A stretch of DNA of 64,000 nucleotides, from contig JAWUZG010000071.1 of the NCBI GenBank assembly GCA_036785705.1, positions 186,001 to 250,000 on the forward strand, read 5' to 3'. This stretch comes from Acanthornis magna. Its lineage: Eukaryota > Chordata > Aves > Passeriformes > Acanthizidae. Made by a program: the position numbers and the translations under genes. The notes beneath the pieces were generated by a model, which was given only the letters and a program-made list of their open reading frames with translations, did no database searches and had not been told where the DNA came from. Positions 12,156-22,400 of the stretch are shown here, in pieces (within the stretch, counting starts at the first letter, position 1; each line of letters starts with the position of its first letter).

Positions 12156-13380
12156 ATCTGACAAATAAAAAATGAAACAAAAGGTTGAAGAATCCTGAGA
12201 CAAGCCATAACATGATGAATAAGATAAATCTGAAACAGTCTTAGAAAAGATATATAAATAAGTTTGCGTTGTGTTCTGCGATTGTTGAAGATGTCTGTCT
12301 TGGCTTGAACATTTTTCCTACCAGTGTGTATGTTATACATGGAGTTTTATCTTACGGATTAAATATCTGTAAGCTTCATTTTTGTCTCTAGTACCGTGAG
12401 ACAGTCTGGAAGGGTGTATAAAGTTCTCTGTTATCCAGGTTGACGGTCTATGATGTATTTTTCCTCCCTGTTTTCATACACACATGGATGAACACACAGG
12501 GTATAGTCATAGCAGTACTGGGGTGCATCGTACAGCACAGTTCATCTGCAACCTAAATAAACTTTACAAAGACATTGAAGGATGGAACCTACAAAATTAA
12601 CATCTCTATAGGAAAGAAGGAGAAAAGGTAAAAATGAAGTCTTATTTGGGCTGCCATGGCATGTGTGTCACGGTACCTTTGTTAGTCAGCTGCCTCTACA
12701 TCGAGGTAGCTACACTTACTAGTGCTTGCAGCCTGCTGAATGCTCCACTTACTTCCAACAGACTCTGAAGCCCAAATGGGGTTAGCAATCAGATCAGCTG
12801 AGGAAATGTTTTACTGCTAAAATGAAAGGAAATAAAAAGGGCCCCTGTCAAGTTCTACAAAATCTCCTATCAGTGTTTTCTTTCTTTCTTTTCATTTGCC
12901 TTCAAATGCACGCAGTTTAACTTGTAGTGGAAAATTTGAGAAAACTGCAGAATTTTTTCAGTTCAACATCATGTGGTACAGATTTAGTCATTTATGTTCC
13001 CACTGTATATAGAGAGAAGTATTTTATGGATGCAGTGTCCTGCTTCTATAAAAACTCCTTGCAAGTAGAAATGTGGGTTTAGTCTTGATAATTTAGTTGG
13101 GAATACAAATTGTAGTAAATAGTTTGAGAAGTGTGCTTAAGTGGACCCTAACATTCAAGAATGCCATAGCATGCTCATATAACTGTGTTAATTTGGAGCT
13201 ATCAAACATTCATACCTTCTTGTGTCATATTCTCTTTGGTTGTTTCAAATTTTATTGTCCAGCAATTCAGCTCACTGCATAAAGACTTAAATCTCAAATG
13301 TATCTTTTCAAAGGCACAGTGGCATTCCCAAGAGTGAGGATATTTATTGCCTAGTGTCCATATTGTCTCTAGATTAAGAT

Positions 13381-13391
13381 CTTTGATCAAA
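13381..13391. promoter_or_regulatory. Palindromic TCF/LEF-like site (candidate)
   Basis: CTTTGATCAAA reads as overlapping TCF/LEF consensus halves (CTTTGATC on + and TTTGATC on -). It is followed by two further ATCTTT motifs. A poly-T tract (13407-13422, 16 T) lies just downstream. R-spondin 2 acts in Wnt signalling, so feedback control is conceivable, but a single motif is weak evidence. Confidence 0.2.
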
Positions 13392-15194
13392 TCTTTAAAT
13401 CTTTGCTTTTTTTTTTTTTTTTCTCACTACATATCAGGAAAGTTGCTTAAAATACAAATTCAATGTAGTACTTGTAGTGCTTTTTCATGGTCTCCAGTAC
13501 ATCCTGAAGATTACAGTCCTCTCCTCCCATGGTGTGGAATTCCCTGCATCTGTTTTCAGAGATAAAAATAAATAGGTACAAAACTGCAGGTTTGAACTCT
13601 CCACACTGAATACCAGTGCTTAATACTGCTTGAGTGCTATCATATAAAACACCTCCCAGAGTATTAACTCCTTTCTCTCTCATAAGAAACACCTGGGAGA
13701 GTGTTAGTGGTCTTTTAAGTGCCTAGGGTAAGTCTTCCTCAGACCTGGTTATCTCTGCAGGTGAGGAAGCCACAGAAGTTGCCCTGCATACATCTCCTGC
13801 TTTGTAGTATGTTTTAATTTATATTATATACGGGCCTGGTCTAAGACTCTGTTCCTTTATCATATTTTAGTTAGCAGGTTACCCCATTAGACACTCAAAA
13901 TGTTTTATTGCTTATTTGATCACTGCGACATAGTGGGACGCACAGACGTGGGTTACAGGTTCTGGCTGCTAAGGAAGAGATTCTGTGGCTTTAAAAATAC
14001 GGTGTTTTCTTAATGTTACAAATTTTGTAACTGAACTTTTAAACTGAGGAAATAAGAGAAAAAAATTGTAAGGTTAGCACTTCTGGGAGACTGAAGAACC
14101 ATAATCCCTGTAAATGTCAGTTGAGAGGTTGTTAATAAATCCTTTCATCCTAATGTTCTCAGTACATAAACTCGCACAAATGTGGAGAATAAGGATTGGA
14201 TTATATAGCTAAGATGATTGTAGATTGTGATGGATTAAACTGAGCACAGGAAGTCAGGATATTTTTGGTATAATAGGGTCAAATAAAGTGCTTTTGTCAT
14301 GGGCTTTCTACTTCTGTACATTTTACAGTTACTATTTATGGTCCACACTACAGGGAAACTTCCAAAACAGATTTTTACACATTTGCAATAGAAGGAGAGT
14401 TGAATTCTGTTTTCCTACCAACTACTTCAGTTTCATATCTTTAAGGTGCTACCCAGCTGGCCATATTGCTGTGGTACCACTCCAGTTTTTGATGAATTAT
14501 TTATCACTTTCCCAATATTTACAGAGATACAAGCTGGAATACAAGTGAAACATGAGTTCACATCTTTCCTACTGAAGCCATCAACATAAGAATAACACTG
14601 ATTTCATATTTGTTACTTAGTGATATTTTCTTAGTGTCAGTACTGTTTGATTAACAAGTACTACTTGTTACTACCATATGGAAATGTCACATTTGTGTAT
14701 CTGTTAATGTTCTGTAAATTACCCTATGGCTTGACTCTAACATGAATCCTACTTTGAGAGGTTAGACTTAGACAAAGAAGGTTTGGATTGTTCAGGCCAC
14801 CTTCTACCCATGCTGGCCTCTTCCTGATAAGGACTTTTCTCCCCTTTAGTTCAAAAAGAGAGAAAACCTGAATTTTTTAAAAAGAGTGATCGTGTTACAA
14901 CCAGTGGGGCAATCAGCAGTCAGAAATGTACAATAGACTTACAAATCTTGCTCTCCTCATGTTTTCCCATATATTTGCCATAAATACTTTATTGGTGCCT
15001 CTTGTTTTTATGTTCCTCTTGTTCACCTCAGTAATTACTCCGCTTTTGTTTGTACACTCCAGGAACCTGCAGCATGTTAAGTGTTCCACAAGCAATCAAA
15101 GCAGCTCTCTGCTATTTTTGTTAGAATGCCATTCTTCTATCTGGCTGATACTTGAATATTTTTCTATGCCAAACTAATATTTCTTCAAGTGCAC

Positions 15195-15725
15195 ATTGCT
15201 GGCCCATGTCCAACCTCTCATCCACCAGCACCCCCAAGTCCTTCTAGCTCACCAAAGCCTTCTGCTTTCCAGGCTCAACAAACCCAGTTCCTTCAGTCTC
15301 TCTTCACATGACAAATGCTTCAGCTCCCGACAATATTGGTGATGCTGTGCCAAACTCTATCAATAGCTTTCTTTCCTTGAACTGGGGGACCCAAAGCTGC
15401 ACATGGTATTCTAGATGTGGTCTGATGAATGTCACATAAAGGGAGAGGATCACTTCCCTTAATCTGCTGTTAGGCTGTATTAACAGGTCAGCAGAGTGAA
15501 GGAAGCGATTGCTGCTGCTCAGGAACAAAGCTGGCTCATATTTAGCTCAAATTTCATCAGGACCTTCCCAGAAGAGCTGCTGCCCAGCCAGTCCATATCC
15601 AGCCCATATTTTTCAGGGAGTACTTCCTTCCCAGATGCAGGACTTTGCACTTTGTTGAATTTCATGAGGTTCCTTTCAGCTACAATGAATCTTTTCCTCA
15701 TAAGTGTGAAATAAAAAATGGTCAA
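15195..15725 (-). mobile_element. CR1 LINE ORF2 C-terminal remnant, minus strand
   Basis: Read on the minus strand, broken frames match the C-terminal part of CR1 ORF2: MKFNKVQSPASG near 15650, LNMSQLCS near 15525, and REVILSLYVTFIRPHLEY near 15440, followed by a segment like the CR1 EELGLFSLEKR region near 15290. Frameshifts and stops separate these blocks. The left end (about 15200-15240) again contains antisense KDLGVLVDE-like sequence, which in a single element should lie further right. At least two CR1 pieces or a rearrangement are therefore present. Confidence 0.85.
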
Positions 15726-16082
15726 AATAAATCAGTGAATGGTCTTTGTGATCAGGCAGTTAATCATATTCGTTTGAGCTTTTTGATACATCTGCATTGT
15801 AGTACTCAATGTTGAAAAGTGTGTAAGCCAGGACTCTTTTGACACCTTAATTGAGACATTGCACTTGTAGTCTGTCTCAATGCCAAATACTTGCAAACAC
15901 CATCTGCCCTTTGAACCAAGGCTGGGCCATTCTCCACGTGGGTCTCAGTAAATATAACCACCATATTTTCTGTTTCCTACTGCCCATGCTCTGTTGCCAC
16001 AAGAACAGATAGCTTGAGTGGCAAAGGCTGGCCCAGGAACAGCAAGAGCTGTTGCCTCCACCCTGAGGACTGTCAAGCACTT

Positions 16083-16240
16083 GGCTGGATTGGTCCAGGA
16101 GACTGTGCAGGAACCATCCTTGGAAGTTTCCAAGACCTGACTTGAAAACCCCTTGAACAATCTGGTCTGAATGGTCTTGATCCTGCTGAGAGCAGGTGTT
16201 TGGACTACAGACCAGTCTGGATGATTCTGTCTGAATGGCA
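16083..16240 (+). mobile_element. Degenerate CR1-like 3' end, plus strand
   Basis: The sequence CCTTGGAAGTTTCCAAGACC, then CAATCTGGTCTGA, GCTGAGAGCAGGTGTTTGGA and a final GATGATTCTGTCTGAAT follow the order of a CR1 3' end (GGAGGTTTTCAAG, AACCTGGTCTGA, GAGCAGGAGGTTGGAC, tail repeat). It lies next to the minus-strand CR1 at 15.2-15.7 kb but in the opposite orientation, so it is a separate insertion. The sequence between them (about 15730-16080) was not identified. Confidence 0.6.
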
Positions 16241-18031
16241 GAACATGCTGTGGGTTTATGCTGAAAGAACCCTGTTCTTCCTGTGTGGGCTTTGCAGAAA
16301 TCTAATGTCTTCTACTCTGAATTAGAGAAAAGCTGGACTGGTTGTAGGGAATAGGAGCAAAACAAATCTTTACTGTGGTTGCTACAGTGCTGAAATATCT
16401 TCATTTGGCCTATTTTATTGTTGTTGAAATTATATGCAAACTATGTGTAATGTTTTGAATATAATGCAAACTGTTGTTTCATGCATTTCCAAGTTTAGCC
16501 TTAACCTGGATAAAAGCTTAGTTAAAAGTGCTGATTTCTTAATTTATTTATTATTATTTGACCTGTTCACTTAGCTGTCTTTGGCTGAATGCCACACACG
16601 TCTAAATTCAAAATCATGCAAAGGATCTAAAAGATCCATAGCGCAATGTACCTCTACTTTAATGCTCTATGGCAGTCTAAGGAAACATTGAAAGACCAGG
16701 AGAACTATAGAAATGCAGTGGTAGAACTGTATTTTGGAGTTGCTGTGACTTTTCACACCTTGAAGAAAAGTCCAGTCTGATTTTTTTGACATTTTTAGTA
16801 AATTGAAGATTTTACTCCATTGTTAGTTAAGCCATGACATAAATGTATGTGTCAAGTTAGACATAAAAGAAAATTATCCTACTTAGAAAAGATTGTCTTC
16901 TAGGTTGAGGCATGATCTGTACAGGGATGGTAGCAAACAGAAAGCGTTGTGGCTTAGGGAAAGATGACAAGATTTATAAACAGATCTTACTACTTTGTTA
17001 GTATTGCATGGATCTTTAAGCCACAGGAATATTATTTATCACTGTAATACTAAAACTAGGATTTACAAGACTTATCAGTATCTTAAACAAGACTGTGGTA
17101 CATAGAATATACAACAAATATACTCTCATTGCCTACTGCAAATCTCTGTTAATTTTGCAGTTGCATTGGACCAAATCTGCCCTTGTTTGTGCTCACCAGA
17201 CAGATGGAAGCTGCATTCAGTGTAGCTCCACTGGCTCTGCTAGAATCCTGGTATCACCGAGCAGGCTTTCCTCCTTGGTGTATTTTGTGCGTGCCACTCT
17301 GGCCAAGAAGACTTGGCCTTAGCTTGTCTGAAAATATAACCCGTAATTTTCATTTACAAAGCATGACTCAAGGCTTTTGAAGGAGAGAAGGAAACCCCAC
17401 TTCAGCATCAGTTTACAAGAAGTAAACTCCACCTAAAACACTTATTTGCACAGTGCGGGGTGGGAAAGCAACAGTAATGAGAAAATATTTTTATGAGTAT
17501 TTTAGTTGATGGCCATTCTGCACATTTTGTGAAGGACCTAATAAGTGGGAGCAAGAAGGGACAAAATAGTAGTCCAGTGTAGTTTGGAGGCTTTCCAGGA
17601 AACAAGAACTGTTTTATAGTGTGGCTTAACCCTCCGAGCCTGGCATGCTTGTTAGTACATTTGTTCAGGAAACAGGCCTTTGTCAGCTGCAGATTCTGCT
17701 TGTCTGGATTGTCAACATCTGCTTCGTGCAGAGACTGTTGTGCTCTGAGTATTAAAATGTGGGACTTTTTCTACCCTTTAGCTGATAACATTCAGAACGG
17801 ACTGCAGCCAAGTGCAAACTAATTGTAAGGAAAACTAGACCCTGAACAAAATGAAACACATAATACTGCTCATTTCAGTGAGAGTGCCTGCAACTAGATT
17901 ATGTATTTTAATTTAGGCACATAGGCAGGAGCTATAGTTAGATCATTAATAGTCAATTAGGTTTGTACCAGCCTCTAAGAAGAGGAGAAATGTTTTAATC
18001 TCTGTTTGGTAAAAATAAAAAAGCGAAAATT
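16241..18031. other. Intronic sequence, nothing recognised
   Basis: This is AT-rich intron sequence. A few open frames of 60-75 codons occur (for example 17095-17322) without family resemblance. No repeat element or RNA gene was seen. Confidence 0.7.
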
Positions 18032-18110
18032 GAATCATAAGTAGTTTCAGGTTGGAAAGGACCACAGAAGGTCATCTAGTCCAGCCTCATGCTCAGATCA
18101 GGTCAATTGT
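18032..18110 (-). mobile_element. Short CR1 3' end, minus strand
   Basis: The sequence runs GAATCATAAG, GTTTCAGGTTGGAAAGGACC, then GGTCATCTAGTCCAGCC. This is the reverse complement of the avian CR1 3' terminus, truncated after about 80 bp. Confidence 0.8.
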
Positions 18111-20554
18111 GAGAAAACCAGGATTAGCCATTACTTTCACAATCCTCAGACATTAAATATTTTCCACTCTTTGGTCTTCGTGCTGTTCCTCTTCATATGC
18201 TTATTTCTGAGATGATGGTTTACAAATTATAGGAGAAATGGTGTTGGTTTTATTTGTTTCAAAGACGAAAATATAAAAATGCACAACAAATTAGTAGTTA
18301 TATTGTCATGACATTTGCATTCATTGACCATTAGATTTCCATGCATGCATGTGCTTATATTGGAGCACTTTATACCTGCTGCCTCTTAGATTTGCAGATA
18401 AAAGTTAGGCAGTGCACCTCTCAGGTGACAGCATACTATAAAGTAACTCAAATGAAGCAAGAAACTCTGATTTATCTTTTCTGCATTAAAATATCATATT
18501 TTCTACGGTCTTTCTTAGAAACAAAAGCTTATATGGACCTTTTGTGTTCTTTTTTGTTTTTTTCTTGAGCTAAAAGAGCAAATAACTGTACTATGCATAC
18601 ATTTGATTCATATTCATTAAAATGAGTTCAAGTACAAACTTACGGTGACTTTTAAACAATTGCTATTATTTTTCTTTTACATTGTTGGGAGCAATCCATT
18701 CCTTAGTTATTTTCCAAAGGGAAAGTGCAATCCAATCAGACTCATATTTGAAAAGTAGTTAGAAATAGTTTTTATAAGCCACATAAATTTGAACGTCGGT
18801 TTGAGTAGCAGTTATGTTCAATTCTGAAACCATGTACTATCCCTCAAGGACCAACATGCAGATTTTGCAGGAATGCCTCCTCTCTGCTGCTACTAGATTT
18901 CATCACATTGCTTGGAGGTTTACATGGCCCTTAAAGCTCTGTGAACATGATGGGACTGTTGAATTGACTGATCCTCCTCCTTTTATTACGCGTTTGAAAT
19001 CAGATCAGTTAAAGCAAGCAGTTAAGCAATTAAGTGCTCTGAAAAACTATCAACACTTATTGAAAATAACTCTTCTGAGATTTAAGTAATTTAGGTAACT
19101 GTTCAGTGTTTGGGTTTGTATTTTCCTTGAAAATGAGATGGTGGCTCTTGCATGGGAGTTGAGGCAGCTTGTTACTGTGTCACTGTGCTCCTACAAAACT
19201 TTGCTGTTTCTGTCTGGATAAATATTACTATGGGTTACCATTATGATTATTAAAATTTGTGGGTTTGTGTGAATGCAGTGAAATAATGCATTAGTTATAT
19301 TAAAACCTGTAACTTAGCTTAGATAGATATAACTGGCTTAAATTTTCTTGGAGTGCTGTTGTAGTGAAGTGTGGTTTTGGTTTGCTTTTTTAACTGATGG
19401 GCTACGTTTGAAAACTTTTAAGAGACTTCAGTCTCTTTGAGTGAAGCAGAATTTAAAAATGCATAAACTAGAAATTAAATCTGTCTAAAGCGACCTTTAG
19501 AGGGTACCTTTCATGACATTAGTAAAACACGTGTGGAAAGCATTGTTGTAATTTGATTTCTGCTTTAGTTTTCCTCTTCAGTACCACTGTCCAAAGCATA
19601 TTTTGTAATGCACTATATACAGTGAGTGCAAGGTTTTAACTCTACATACTTTATCAGGATGATTCAGCCTGTGGAAATTTATGTATTGTTTTCTCATACT
19701 GGCAGGATACATTTTCAACTTATTTTTAAAGGCTTTTGAGGGAATTACTAGTAGTGCAGAAAAGCCAACTCAAGTGCATTTTCCCCTTCCTTCTGAATAT
19801 AAATTATCCTTCAATCCTCCTTTTTAATTAAACTAATAGGAACTATTTTCTTGGGAAGACATTAGCATAGTTTTCCCAATCATTAAAAGGTAATATGCCC
19901 AGTTTATTTATTGCCATTATTATATCTTAGACCAGATAAGTACTTTAAACATGTGTGTTTCTTTAAGTATACCATATTTCAGAAGTAGCATGAGTATTGA
20001 GTGATGCAGTGTCTCCTATGGGAGTTATCTGTTTTTAATGAATAACTGAGTGTACCGCAGTGTAAATCCTCGTAAATGACCAGAGTATGAGTTAGAATGG
20101 TCCCATGGCAATTATACAACTCAGGGTTGTTTAAAAATACTGAAGGAGAGCCAGCTGCTAATCCACATGGAAATACAAATACTGAAAAGAGCTGTGGCTG
20201 ATCCAAGTGCACAGACTGAATTTGTCCATAAAAGGTACATGATGGATTTTATTGTGCATACCCTTGTGAAGTAACTCCTGTTGGTTTTTGTCTTGTGCTC
20301 TTTCTGAAACTACAATCCACTTGTAGAAGGAAAAGCCATATACATACTCATTTCTGATTTTTGACCAAAGAGCTATTTTTGCACATTACAGTGTCAGCCA
20401 TTTCAGTCACAGAAGAGAAACCAGCAAACACTCACCTGTCTGAGATTATATGTTCCTCCCTTAGGATCAATTAGTTAGGCACAGTTCTGTGCATATCCTC
20501 TGCCAAACCACAAGCTTGGGTATGGCAGGTCTGGAGAGCCATCTGCTTCAGGTG
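18111..20554. other. Intronic sequence, nothing recognised
   Basis: AT-rich intron sequence with only chance-length open frames (the longest is about 91 codons at 18814-19089, without recognisable similarity). No element was found up to the target duplication of the next LTR. Confidence 0.7.
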
Positions 20555-20560
20555 TGGCAT
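20555..20560. repeat. Left target-site duplication of solo LTR (TGGCAT)
   Basis: TGGCAT directly precedes the LTR and is repeated exactly at 21175-21180 directly after it. A 6-bp duplication is typical of class II (ERV2, beta/alpha-like) retroviral integration. Confidence 0.85.
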
Positions 20561-21174
20561 TGTTGTAATCGAATAAAAATGAAGACGAGCGACGAGACGA
20601 AGGGCTTGCAGGAGGGAGTTGTCCTCCCTTGCTCTCCTTTATTTGGGGTAAGGGGTAGAGGTGTTCGGGAGGGAGAGAAGGGAAGGACAAGGGATCCCAT
20701 CCCGGGAGGGACAGGGTCCAAGGAATCCCCTCCTTGCCCCCACAGGGACAGGGGTAAAGGAGTCTCCGACTCTGCCCTCAGAGGAACAAGAGTGAAAGAA
20801 TCCCCTCCCCTGCCTCCGAGGAGACAGGGGCTAAGGAATCAACCTCGTGCCTCCACCAGCAACAGGACACAATCCCCGCCCCTGCCCCCGTGACAGCCGC
20901 TTAAGAGGGGAGGGGGGTGACCAATCAGGGGAAAGACAATAGGCGGGGATAACATACATAAACCGATGGTAACATAGGAGGGAGTGGTACAGTTCAAACT
21001 AACCAATGATATAAGTAACGGAAAGAAGGTTCAGGAAAGGTGGGCGGATCCTGAGCCCTGGGCACGCCTTTCCCCAGGACAGGGGCGGACCCAGAAGCTC
21101 CAACCCCCAAGGTCCTCCCAGGGCAGGCGGAGCTGGCCTGGGAGGCGGAGGCAGCTAGGGGCGGAGCCGCTTCA
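20561..21174 (-). mobile_element. Solo LTR of an endogenous retrovirus (614 bp), antisense to RSPO2
   Basis: The element starts TGTTGTAATCG and ends GCCGCTTCA on the + strand, giving TG...CA ends, and is flanked by the exact 6-bp repeat TGGCAT. It is strikingly GC-rich against AT-rich surroundings. The minus orientation is inferred from AATAAA at about 20638-20645 on the minus strand, followed by about 80 bp of U5-like sequence ending in CGATTACAACA. CCAAT motifs occur on the + strand near 20920 and 21001. No retroviral coding sequence adjoins it, so it is a solo LTR left by recombination between two LTRs. The exact duplications suggest it is younger than the CR1 remnants nearby. Confidence 0.82.
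20692..20866. repeat. Imperfect 37-38-bp tandem repeat inside the solo LTR
   Basis: Units begin with GGATC or GAATC/GAGTC at 20692, 20723, 20760, 20798 and 20836, giving spacings of 31, 37, 38 and 38 bp. Each unit has a C-rich half (CCCCTCC-like, then CTGCC) and a half reading ACAGGGG-A/T-AAAG. The array lies upstream of the minus-strand polyadenylation signal, in the U3/R part of the LTR. Confidence 0.75.
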
Positions 21175-21180
21175 TGGCAT
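21175..21180. repeat. Right target-site duplication of solo LTR (TGGCAT)
   Basis: This is an exact copy of 20555-20560, immediately after the terminal CA of the LTR. Confidence 0.85.
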
Positions 21181-21289
21181 GACTAGAGAGCATCAGCCTT
21201 CCTCAGTTTTTAAAGGTTCAGTAAGGCTTTCCTTGCACAGAAGTCTCAAGTAATAAACCTATTAGGCTCTACAGACAGTATTTGTATTC

Positions 21290-22400
21290 ACAGTGTTGAT
21301 ACAAGGGCCAGGTCCGGACTGTTCCGTGGTATCCTCAGGCACAGAGGTAAAGCTGATAGGTCTGCATTTTTCAGAGTTCTCCCTCCTACACTTTAGAAAA
21401 ACGGATAAAGTGTTTCCCTTTTTTCAGTGACCTGCTGCTTCACCTGATTGCCATGATTTTTCAAAGATCGTGGACAGGGACTTGGCAACTACATCAGCCA
21501 ATTCCCTCAGGAGTCTGGGATGCATCTCCTCAGGCTCCATTGGCTTATGTGCATTCAGGTTCCTTGGGTGGTCATGAACCTGATTTTTTTTTAGAGTAGG
21601 ATGGATTGTTCTCCCCCTGTCTTCCAGTCTGTTCACTCAAGTGCTGTGGGAAGAGAGGTTGCTGGTGAAGACTGAGGCAAAAAAGTTGTTGAGTATCTCA
21701 ATGTTCTCCTCATCTGTTACCAGTTTTGTCAGTTTTGCTCATCAGGGATCTTCCTTTTCTGGCAGACACACCTGTAGAAGCCCTTCCTGTTGTTCTTTGG
21801 GTCCCTTGCCAAGTTTAACTCCACCTGCACCTTGCCCATCCTGACTCCATCTCCACTCAACCAGGCAGAGTCCCGGTATTCTTCCCAGAATACTTGGCCC
21901 TGCTTCCATTGCCTGTGCATTTCCTTCCTGCCCGTTAGTTTGACCAGCAGGTCTTGACTCAGCCACACTGTTCTCCTGCCTTCCTTTCCTGATTTCTTAC
22001 ACCTGGGAATTGTGAGCTCTTGTGCTCTATGAAAACATCCTTAAAGTTCTACCAGTTCTGTTCTACCCTGTTGACCCTGAGGGTGATTTCTGGGGGTTTC
22101 TATTGTTGACCAATAGAAATAGGACCAGGGGGTCCTACTGATTTATTCCTTGACCAGCTGGAATTTTGCTTTCCTAAAATTCACTTTTCTCTTTGCCTGA
22201 GCCATATTGCTCAGGACTATGGACTCCACCAGTGTGTGATCACAGCAGCCCAGAATTCCTCCAGTCTTGATGTCACTGATGTCAATGATCATTTGTGTTG
22301 GTGACCATCAGGTCCAGTAATCATGTGCATACTCCTTGTACAGTACCAATGCAAATTATCTGAGTATATATCAGTCTCCCACTTGCAGTAGGCCAGCAAT
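21290..22400 (-). mobile_element. CR1 LINE ORF2 remnant (endonuclease to reverse transcriptase part)
   Basis: On the minus strand from about 22310 down, broken frames read DIKTGGILGCCDHTLVES (endonuclease C-terminal part), then LLVKLTGRKEMHRQWKQG and VELNLARDPKNNRKGFYR (linker region), then [18 protein letters not shown] and [10 protein letters not shown] (start of the reverse transcriptase domain). The order and spacing fit CR1 ORF2. Stops and frameshifts break it into three or four frames, so no active protein can be made. Both the 5' end and the CR1 3' tail are missing, so this is an internal fragment truncated at both sides. Confidence 0.9.
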
